Assembly: GCA_043763625.1 (NCBI GenBank)
Contig: JAYULL010000066.1
Location: 1-13,974, forward strand
Reading direction: 5' to 3'
Length of the DNA: 13,974 nucleotides
Source: Rubrolithibacter sp043763625
GTDB lineage: Bacteria > Bacteroidota > Bacteroidia > Sphingobacteriales > Sphingobacteriaceae
Shown here: in pieces, positions 1 to 5,182 of the stretch
Numbering within the stretch: the stretch's first letter is position 1
Layout of the letters: the number at the start of each line of letters is the position of its first letter
Notes under the pieces: model-generated
Seen by the model: only the letters and a program-made list of their open reading frames with translations
Told to the model about the DNA's origin: nothing
The model's database searches: none
Translations under genes and position numbers: made by a program

Positions 1-448
1 TTTACACCATAGCACTCTTCCGGGAACTACAACAAGCTAACGCATACCATTATTATTATAAAAATGTTGTTTTGTATTACTTATGAGTTAAAAAGTATAG
101 CTTTTAACTCAATGATAAAATTAATCTTGTAATAGATTATATCACCGTCTGTTAGGGGATTATTTTTAAAAACTTCGGAATGGTAAAATACGAAGCCTCG
201 AAACTTCTAATATCATCAGTATAATGCAAGTATAACTACAGTTTAGCCCTTGTAGCTGTTGTTCTTCTCATATTACTAAATCTACTCGCTGTGTGTGTAC
301 TCGAAAGATAATCGGCGTTATTGAATCTTATGAGTTTCAAAAACACGTTTGTTTGATAGAAATTTACCTGTTCTTGTTAGTTTGTCTAATGTGGGATTAT
401 TCTTTAAAAATTAAGGTTTATGGCACTTATTTTAGACACCTTTAAAAC
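1..448. other. Intergenic region with no recognisable gene
   Basis: This stretch is AT-rich and has stops in all frames at short intervals. The longest open pieces are under about 25 codons and look like nothing I know. It holds one clear inverted repeat at 84-111, listed separately. The part just before the glycerate kinase start (about 370-448) should carry that gene's promoter. A TTG at 374-376 and a poor match to the Bacteroidota -7 element (TAnnTTTG) at 398-405 are about 21 bases apart, but the match is too weak to call. No tRNA or rRNA fold was seen by eye. Confidence 0.6.
84..111. repeat. Perfect 10-bp inverted repeat (stem-loop)
   Basis: TGAGTTAAAA at 84-93 is the exact reverse complement of TTTTAACTCA at 102-111, around an 8-base spacer. 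An imperfect G-C pair inside could lengthen the stem. No T-run follows on either strand, so it is a poor intrinsic terminator in classical form. It could be the end of a transcript from a gene left of the window, an operator, or an RNA structure. It lies about 340 bases before the glycerate kinase start, too far to be an obvious control site for it. Confidence 0.6.
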
Positions 449-1579
449 ATGAAAATTCTAATCGCTTCCGATAAATTTAAAGGTTCTTTAGCAAGCACCG
501 AAGTTTGTAACGCCATTAGTGCCGGATTAAAAGAAGCATATCAAAATTTCCAAACTGAAATTTTACCGATGTCAGACGGTGGAGACGGATTGATAGAAGC
601 TATTATATATTACACCGGTGCAAGTAAAATTAGTGCTTCGGTTTTTGATCCGCTTTTTCGCCCGATAAATGCTTGTTTTCTAATTTCAGCCGATTTAAAA
701 ACCGCTATTATAGAAATGGCTCAAGCATCCGGACTCAATTTACTAAGGCGAGAAGAGTACGACTGCGCATCGACTTCTACTTACGGAACCGGTCAATTAA
801 TAAAAAAAGCCCTTGGTTTTGGTGTCGAAAAAATAGTTCTTGGAATCGGAGGAAGTGCAACAAATGATTGCGGAATAGGAATGGCTGCCGCGTTGGGCTA
901 TCGTTTTTTTGATAAAATGGGAGAAGAAGTTAAGCCCGTAGGGGGATCTCTGGCTCAAATAGCTCGTATTGATGCCTCCGTGGATCTGAAGTTAACAGGT
1001 GTTCGGATAGAAGTTGCATGCGATGTAACTAATCCATTAACAGGGCCTTTAGGTGCTACAACTGTTTATGCCCCTCAAAAAGGCGCAAGTCCTCAAGCTG
1101 TAGAAGAACTTGAAGCCGGGATGCTGAATTTTGCCCAGGTAGTAAAAGAAGATTTGGGTAAAGATATTTTAACCATAAAAGGTGGAGGGGCAGCAGGAGG
1201 AACAGGTGCCGGAGCGGTTGCTTTTTTAAATGCCGATTTACGCACAGGCACAGATTTAATTTTTGATTACAGCAACTTTGAAGAAAAGCTAAAGGGCGCT
1301 GACTTAATTATTACCGGCGAAGGTAAAATTGATAAACAGACACTTCAAGGCAAACTGATACAAGGAATAACGGAGCTATGCGCAAAACATCGAAAGCCTG
1401 TAATTGCATTTTGCGGGGCGCTTGAATTGACGTCCGAAGAAATGGAAAGACTTGGTCTGCGGGCCGCTTTTTCTATTATGAACAAGCCCTTAACATTACC
1501 GCAAGCACTAGAACAGGCTGAAAGATTACTGCAAGAAGCCGCATTTAACGTAGGACAGTTAATTAGATTAAGAGCTTGA
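449..1579 (+). CDS. glxK: Glycerate 2-kinase (GarK/GlxK family)
   Basis: Phosphorylates D-glycerate with ATP, in this family normally giving 2-phosphoglycerate, which feeds glyoxylate/glycerate carbon into lower glycolysis; cytoplasmic. The 376 residues match the usual family length. Family motifs in order are: the N-terminal SDKFKGSL at 7-14; the SDGGDG loop at 42-47, a variant of the usual ADGGEG; the glycine-rich GIGGSATNDCG at 132-142; CDVTNPLTGPLGA at 191-203; GGGAAGGTGAGA at 245-256; and ITGEGKIDKQTLQGK at 288-302. The ATG at 449 begins exactly at the conserved N-terminal strand (KILIASDKFKG), so the start is secure although no Shine-Dalgarno precedes it. No glycerate-pathway partner gene lies next to it here, so it appears monocistronic. 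Family assignment is very firm; whether the product is 2- or 3-phosphoglycerate rests on family knowledge, and the symbol garK would fit as well. Confidence 0.95.
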   Translation: MKILIASDKFKGSLASTEVCNAISAGLKEAYQNFQTEILPMSDGGDGLIEAIIYYTGASKISASVFDPLFRPINACFLISADLKTAIIEMAQASGLNLLRREEYDCASTSTYGTGQLIKKALGFGVEKIVLGIGGSATNDCGIGMAAALGYRFFDKMGEEVKPVGGSLAQIARIDASVDLKLTGVRIEVACDVTNPLTGPLGATTVYAPQKGASPQAVEELEAGMLNFAQVVKEDLGKDILTIKGGGAAGGTGAGAVAFLNADLRTGTDLIFDYSNFEEKLKGADLIITGEGKIDKQTLQGKLIQGITELCAKHRKPVIAFCGALELTSEEMERLGLRAAFSIMNKPLTLPQALEQAERLLQEAAFNVGQLIRLRA

Positions 1580-1788
1580 GGAAAATAAAAGAATATTTTT
1601 GTTGTTTTAAAAGTACTATAAAACAGGAGTCAAAGTTTCCTAATTCACGAATCAAGCCATTAAGTACATACTTTAGCCGAATACGTTTTACTCCCTTAAG
1701 CGGCATTACTCAGCCTCAAGTTAGAACTTGCAAGCAGTGCCTCAAATAACCGGCCGTTATGAAGGAGCTCGTTTAACCGGTTACAGTT

Positions 1789-1941
1789 TTATCTATCGAA
1801 GATATAAACCACGTTAGCACCGCTTTTGCCGGAGGGAGCAACGGAGCGATTTATGAGAATGAATGACGGTTTGATTAAGTGCTGCAACCGGATGGCAGGT
1901 ATGCAAATTCCGGTATTACAATTACGGCGAAAGTTGTCTAA
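1789..1941 (+). pseudogene. Decayed coding relic of unknown family
   Basis: One reading frame here reads like protein but is broken by TGA at 1864 and TAA at 1876, ending at TAA 1939. The pieces are LSIEDINHVSTAFAGGSNG followed by AIYENE, then RFD, then VLQPDGRYANSGITITAKVV. The mix of residues and the unbroken sense of the frame across both stops suggest the 3' end of a former gene rather than random sequence. There is no usable start and the frame has further stops upstream (1747, 1774). I do not recognise the family. Positions 1580-1788, between this and the glycerate kinase, hold nothing I can name apart from a short 6-bp inverted repeat (AACCGG/CCGGTT) near 1748-1781. Confidence 0.4.
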
Positions 1942-1954
1942 TATTTAAAAGTTT

Positions 1955-2128
1955 ATGAAAGTTTATATAGTTACAGAGTTATTATCCGGAGAAATGTCAG
2001 ATGTGGCAGCCGTTTTCAGCAAGGAAGAGTCTGCCATGGATTATTGCGAGAAAGAAAACAAAAAAGCAAAGAAAGCACCTGTGTATTACGAATATCAAGA
2101 ACTTGAATTGGATAAAACTGAAGATTAA
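1955..2128 (+). CDS. Small acidic/lysine-rich hypothetical protein, 57 aa
   Basis: An intact 57-codon frame, ATG at 1955 to TAA at 2126-2128, beginning MKVYIVTELLSGEMSDV and ending ELELDKTED. The pattern is a beta strand with Val/Ile-Thr, a short turn, a strand ending VFSKEESAMDYCEKEN (strand then amphipathic helix), a lysine patch, and a last strand VYYEYQELEL. This is the look of small strand-helix-strand proteins of the DUF7336-like kind, in which a V(F)SSKEKAexYC motif is typical; that link is from memory of the pattern and not secure. No signal peptide or membrane segment is visible, so it is probably cytoplasmic. It starts 13 bases after the end of the decayed relic, and an intrinsic terminator follows at 2175-2198, both of which support a real transcribed unit. 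Function unknown. Confidence 0.65.
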   Translation: MKVYIVTELLSGEMSDVAAVFSKEESAMDYCEKENKKAKKAPVYYEYQELELDKTED

Positions 2129-2174
2129 CAAAACAAGTTAAACAGACTAGCGGAGGTTGTTTTTAACTTTCACT

Positions 2175-2198
2175 TCCTTGCCGGTTCAAGGATTTTTT
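2175..2198 (+). terminator. Rho-independent terminator after the 57-aa gene
   Basis: TCCTTG at 2175-2180 pairs with CAAGGA at 2187-2192 around the loop CCGGTT, followed at once by six T residues (2193-2198). The stem is short at 6 bp, but stem plus T-run 47 bases after the stop of the small gene is the classical arrangement. It also insulates the tRNA downstream. Confidence 0.6.
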
Positions 2199-2222
2199 CT
2201 GGCAACTGCCGTAATAAAGCAA

Positions 2223-2294
2223 GCACTCGTAGTTCAATGGATAAGACGTGAGATTCCGGTTCTCATGGTATAAGTTCGATTCTTATCGAGTCCA
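2223..2294 (+). tRNA. tRNA-Arg (anticodon CCG)
   Basis: A 72-base cloverleaf can be folded by hand. The acceptor arm is GCACTCG (2223-2229) with CGAGTCC (2287-2293), discriminator A at 2294, and no encoded CCA (CTT follows). The D arm is GTTC...AGAC with the GG of the D loop present. The anticodon stem TGAGA/TCTCA is perfect, with loop TTCCGGT giving anticodon CCG, which reads the Arg codon CGG. The T arm ATAAG/CTTAT is perfect with loop TTCGATT. Two blemishes show: a C-C mismatch at the second acceptor pair, and a C-A mismatch plus G-T pair in the D stem. Acceptor and D-arm sequence otherwise match the usual bacterial tRNA-Arg(CCG). It is probably functional but may be starting to decay. Confidence 0.82.
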
Positions 2295-2352
2295 CTTATT
2301 TTTATTTATAAATCTCAGTAATAACTGTATTACCTTTTACCAAGAAATAGCA

Positions 2353-2374
2353 GGCCTTTTGCATTAAAAGAGCC
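2353..2374 (-). terminator. Weak hairpin just past the higA stop
   Basis: GGCCTTTT (2353-2360) pairs with AAAAG-A-GCC (2366-2374) around the loop GCATT, with one bulged A. It lies 4 bases beyond the end of the antitoxin gene on the minus strand, where a terminator is expected. On the minus strand the hairpin is followed by TGCTATTTC rather than a clean T-run, so termination here would be inefficient at best. Confidence 0.35.
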
Positions 2375-2377
2375 CTC

Positions 2378-2677
2378 CTACACGAGAGCTTTTTCATCTT
2401 CTTCTCTTGCAAGCTGCAAATCGAAGTTGGTTTGCAATCCTATCCAATAATCCGCACTTATGCCTAAAGCCTTTTCAAGTTTAACAGCAAGCCTTGCGGA
2501 TATATGTCGCTTCCCTGCAAAAATATCGCTTAAATGATGGGGAAGGATTCCAAGTTGAGCTGCGACATCCTTTTTGATAAGTTTTCGGTGTTCAATTTCT
2601 TCAAGCAAGTACTCGCCGGGATGAAATGCTTCAACTTCTATTGGAATTCCTGTGTGATCTAAAACGTGATCATTCAT
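2378..2677 (-). CDS. higA: HigA-family antitoxin, XRE-type DNA-binding protein
   Basis: A 99-residue HTH protein of the HigA/VapI type, normally the antitoxin that neutralises a HigB/RelE mRNA interferase and represses its own operon. The family signature is plain: HPGEYLLEEIE at 19-29, the helix-turn-helix from about 34 to 58 (KKDVAAQLGI, then HLSDIFAGKR), ISARLAVKLEKALG at 59-72, and the closing YWIGLQTNFDL at 77-87. The start ATG at 2677 is supported by GGAG about 13 bases upstream on this strand. The family's usual partner, the toxin gene just upstream, survives only as a 3' fragment ending 33 bases before this start. The antitoxin is therefore stranded, and it could persist as a DNA-binding regulator or as protection against related toxins elsewhere. 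Family call is firm; present role is inferred. Confidence 0.92.
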   Translation of the reverse strand: MNDHVLDHTGIPIEVEAFHPGEYLLEEIEHRKLIKKDVAAQLGILPHHLSDIFAGKRHISARLAVKLEKALGISADYWIGLQTNFDLQLAREEDEKALV

Positions 2678-2710
2678 AATTGTTCAAACGCTCCTTCGTC
2701 TGATATGGTT

Positions 2711-2896
2711 TTACGAATAATGATTAGTAAGGTTGTCGACATGTACTACTTCTAAACCGGTTATCACTTCGTTTTCAATTCGGAATATTAAGCGGTATCC
2801 GTCTTTTACACGTATAGAATACTTTCCCTCGAATTCCTTCGGAAGAAACTCTTCCGTTAAGCTTGTCCATTTATTTCCGCTCCTCAAAACCCCGCA
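2711..2896 (-). pseudogene. C-terminal remnant of a HigB/RelE-type toxin
   Basis: Minus-strand frame of 61 sense codons ending in TAA at 2711-2713. It contains NKWTSLTEEF, EFEGKYSIRV, KDGYRLIFRIENEV and VVHVDNLTNHYS. The pattern KYSIRV..GYRLIFRI....I..LEVVHV is that of the last strands of RelE/HigB-fold toxins, and it sits immediately upstream of higA as toxins of this type do. Members are usually about 85-115 residues, and here the N-terminal half (helices and first strand) is missing: an in-frame TAG occurs at 2897-2899, there is no ATG, and the imuA control region begins right there. A TTG at 2885-2887 could in principle start a 58-residue product, but it would lack part of the fold. I call it a truncated, probably inactive toxin. 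Confidence 0.72.
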
Positions 2897-2900
2897 CTAT

Positions 2901-2923
2901 ATTTACTAATATTTTTAGTAAAT
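2901..2923. promoter_or_regulatory. 23-bp palindrome, candidate operator for imuA (and higA side)
   Basis: ATTTACTAA (2901-2909) and TTAGTAAAT (2915-2923) are perfect 9-bp inverted arms around TATTT. The site ends 10 bases before the imuA GTG (2934) and 4 bases past the open end of the toxin remnant, so it sits in the only space between the two divergent units. Dyads of this size commonly bind dimeric repressors such as LexA or XRE-type antitoxins. Matches to the Bacteroidota -7 element (TAnnTTTG) at 2898-2905 and 2919-2926 (7 of 8 positions or fewer) overlap the arms, which would suit repression by occlusion. The regulator is not identified by sequence alone. Confidence 0.6.
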
Positions 2924-2933
2924 TTATCCCCCC

Positions 2934-3668
2934 GTGCCGGAAGCAAAAAAAGATATCATCCATCGCTTACAACAAGAAATTCTTGTTTTGCAGGGATTTA
3001 AAGTTCCGGCAGCGGACAGCGCAGGTTCGGTAGGATTGGGTGAGATAGAAACTGCTTTTCCGAATCATATCTTCCCGACAGGTGCTGTTCATGAATTTAT
3101 CGGCGATTCGCCGGAAGGTACGGCAGCTTGCGAAGGTTTTATAGCCGGCATCTTAAAAGCGCTTCAAAAAAACCGGGCTTGTTTGTGGACAGGTGTATCG
3201 CGAAAAGCATTTCCGCAGGCATTAACAGCATTTAATGTTGAACCCGAAAAGATAGTTTTTGCCGATGTAAGCACAGAAAAGGAGGTGCTTTGGATTGCCG
3301 AAGAAGCGCTTAAATGTAAAGAGCTATCGGCAGTGATAGGCGAAGTTCGAGAACTCAACTTTGCTCAATCTCGGCGCTTGCAGCTTGCGGTAGAAAAAAG
3401 CGGAGTTACCGGATTCTTTATTCGAACAGATATTCGAAAAATAAATGCTACGGCTTGTGTGGCAAGATGGAAAATAACGCCTTTACCGAGCGAACCGGAA
3501 AAAGGAATGCCGGGAGTAGGATTTCCGCGGTGGAATGTTGAACTGCTGAAAGTAAAAAACGGAAACCCGGGAATTTGGACTGTGGAATGGAAAGACGGAA
3601 AGTTTACGCCGATTATCGAACCGGATGTGCCAATCGAGATACCGATACGAAAACTTAAAGCGGGGTAA
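2934..3668 (+). CDS. imuA: ImuA-like mutasome accessory protein (RecA/SulA-related)
   Basis: First gene of the error-prone repair cassette. ImuA proteins are RecA-like accessory factors that work with ImuB and DnaE2 in damage-induced mutagenic synthesis. The 244 residues fit the family, and the start region (KKDIIHRLQQEILVLQGFK) with LGEIETAFPNHIFPTGAVHEF at about 35-55 is the usual N-terminus of Bacteroidota ImuA-like proteins, which supports the GTG start at 2934 despite no Shine-Dalgarno (TTATCCCCCC precedes it). Where RecA has its P-loop, this protein reads GDSPEGTAAC (57-66) with no GK[ST], so ATP binding in the RecA manner is unlikely. The core continues with LWTGVSRKAFPQAL (84-97) and a RecA-like strand AVIGEVRELNFAQSRRLQLA (133-152). 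The C-terminus is rich in Pro/Ile (PIIEPDVPIEIPI). The stop is 2 bases from imuB, so the two are translationally linked. Control is probably by the palindrome just upstream. Confidence 0.88.
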   Translation: MPEAKKDIIHRLQQEILVLQGFKVPAADSAGSVGLGEIETAFPNHIFPTGAVHEFIGDSPEGTAACEGFIAGILKALQKNRACLWTGVSRKAFPQALTAFNVEPEKIVFADVSTEKEVLWIAEEALKCKELSAVIGEVRELNFAQSRRLQLAVEKSGVTGFFIRTDIRKINATACVARWKITPLPSEPEKGMPGVGFPRWNVELLKVKNGNPGIWTVEWKDGKFTPIIEPDVPIEIPIRKLKAG

Positions 3669-3670
3669 TT

Positions 3671-5170
3671 ATGAGAAAACGTTTTGCCTGCGTTTGGTTT
3701 TATCATTTCTTGCCGGATTATTTCATTCGGCGCAGGCCTGAGCTTAAAAATAAACCTTTTGTGCTGGCCGTTCTCGTTCGCGGACGGAAAATAATTACTG
3801 CCGTAAGCCTGCCGGCACGAAAAGAAGGAATAAAGCCGGGAATGGTTACTGCCGACGCCAAAGCTGCCTTGCCCGAATTAGAAGTCATCGACGAAAAACC
3901 CGGTCTCACTAAAAAATTATTAAAGGCTATAGCTGACCGGTGTATCCGGTATTCTCCGATTGTTGCCATTGATTTTCCCGACGGGATTATCCTTGATATT
4001 ACCGGTTGTGCTCATCTATGGGGTGGCGAACAAGCGTATCTCGCAGAAATTGAAACTCGTTTTCAAACTTTGGGCTACCACACTCACGGCGCTATTGCCG
4101 ATACTATAGGCGCAGCTTGGGCAGTTTCCCGTTTCGAAAAACAAAAACGAATAATTGAAAGCGGCGACCAATTGCCGGCATTGCTTAACCTCCCTCCTGC
4201 TGCACTCCGGCTTGAACAAGATGTTCTTGAGCGCATGCAAAAACTTGGCCTTCATTCGATAGAAAGCTTTATTTCTATGCCTCGAACGGTGTTAAGGCGG
4301 CGGTTTGGAGAAGGACTGATATTACGGATAAACCGGGCCTTAGGCAGAGAGGATGAAGCGCTTAGTCCGATTCGGGTTATAGAGCCTTATGAAGAACGGC
4401 TCCCCTGTTTAGAAGCTATACGAACCGATACGGGGATTAAAATTGCTATAGAACGCCTTTTAGGGATTCTTTGCCAACGACTGGTGAAAGAAGGCAAGGG
4501 TTTACGAACCGGCATTTTAAGTTGCTATCGGGTTGACGGCAAAGTAGAACAAGTGCTAATAGGTACTACTCGAGCTTCGACTGACACTACCCATTTATTT
4601 AAGCTGTTTGAACTTAAAATTCCTGAGATAGAACCTGCATTAGGGATTGAACTTTTTTTGCTACAAGCCACAAAAGTGGAAGATGTTTCGCCCTTGCAAG
4701 AGGCCTTATGGACGGGATCAGATTTAAATAATACCGGAATTGCAGAACTTTTAGACCGAATTGCCGGGCGAGTGGGAGCCGATAAGATTAAACGTTATCT
4801 CCCTCAAGAACATTATTGGCCCGAGCGATCTATAAAACCGGCGATTTCTTTAGACGAACAGCCTACCACCGCTTGGAATATCGGAAGGCCCCGTCCTATG
4901 CTTCTTTTGCCAAAGCCTGAACCCGTTGAAGTATCTGCCCCGGTTCCCGATTATCCGCCAATGCTTTTTCGGTATAAAGGCAAAGTGCATCAAATTACAA
5001 AAGCCGACGGACCCGAACGAATTGAATCGGAGTGGTGGCTTGAAACCGGCGAACATCGCGATTATTACCAAGTGGAAGACGAAAAAGGAGGCCGCTATTG
5101 GTTGTTTAGGCTGGGGCATTATTCCGGCGATCAATCAAAGCAATGGTTTATTCACGGTTTTTTTGCATAA
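3671..5170 (+). CDS. imuB: ImuB, catalytically inactive Y-family polymerase-like protein
   Basis: Scaffold of the mutasome that links DnaE2 to the sliding clamp. The Y-family fold is recognisable but its metal-binding carboxylates are absent, as usual for ImuB. The first motif, which in DinB reads D-x-D followed by FF/FY, is here CVWFYHFLPDYF (7-18). The second, normally S-x-D-E, is YSPIVAIDFPDGIILDITG (94-112). The fingers/palm continue with GCAHLWGGE (112-120). A helix-hairpin region with LGLHSIESFISMPRTVLRRRFGE lies near 192-214 and the little-finger domain at about 240-335. QEALW at 343-347, following that domain, fits the position and form of the clamp-binding pentamer seen in ImuB proteins (mycobacterial ImuB has a similar Q-x-x-L-W). 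The C-terminal domain ends with the typical GRYWLFRLGHY (474-484) and WFIHGFFA (492-499). It starts 2 bases after imuA and stops 12 bases before dnaE2. Length (499) is normal and the gene is intact. Confidence 0.93.
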   Translation: MRKRFACVWFYHFLPDYFIRRRPELKNKPFVLAVLVRGRKIITAVSLPARKEGIKPGMVTADAKAALPELEVIDEKPGLTKKLLKAIADRCIRYSPIVAIDFPDGIILDITGCAHLWGGEQAYLAEIETRFQTLGYHTHGAIADTIGAAWAVSRFEKQKRIIESGDQLPALLNLPPAALRLEQDVLERMQKLGLHSIESFISMPRTVLRRRFGEGLILRINRALGREDEALSPIRVIEPYEERLPCLEAIRTDTGIKIAIERLLGILCQRLVKEGKGLRTGILSCYRVDGKVEQVLIGTTRASTDTTHLFKLFELKIPEIEPALGIELFLLQATKVEDVSPLQEALWTGSDLNNTGIAELLDRIAGRVGADKIKRYLPQEHYWPERSIKPAISLDEQPTTAWNIGRPRPMLLLPKPEPVEVSAPVPDYPPMLFRYKGKVHQITKADGPERIESEWWLETGEHRDYYQVEDEKGGRYWLFRLGHYSGDQSKQWFIHGFFA

Positions 5171-5176
5171 GGAGAA
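5171..5176 (+). promoter_or_regulatory. Purine-rich ribosome binding site of dnaE2
   Basis: GGAGAA begins directly after the imuB stop, and the purine run continues to the dnaE2 ATG at 5183 (GGAGAAAGAGAG). It is the best Shine-Dalgarno in the operon and fixes the start of dnaE2. The other two cassette genes have none of note, suggesting that dnaE2 can be initiated independently of imuB. Confidence 0.6.
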
Positions 5177-5182
5177 AGAGAG

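Noticed and set aside
374..405. Bacteroidota-type promoter for the glycerate kinase gene (TTG, about 21 bases, then TATTCTTT)
   Set aside because: The -7 match is poor and such weak matches are frequent in AT-rich DNA.
1748..1781. AACCGG...CCGGTT inverted repeat as an operator or terminator
   Set aside because: Only 6 bp with a long spacer and no T-run; too weak to support a function.
2223..2294. tRNA 3' end as an attachment site flanking an island that includes the imu cassette
   Set aside because: No second copy of the tRNA 3' sequence and no integrase gene were found in the window.
2724..2731. TTAGTAAG as an additional half-site of the 2901-2923 palindrome
   Set aside because: It is a single 7-base match lying in the coding remnant of the toxin, easily explained by chance and by codons for LTN.
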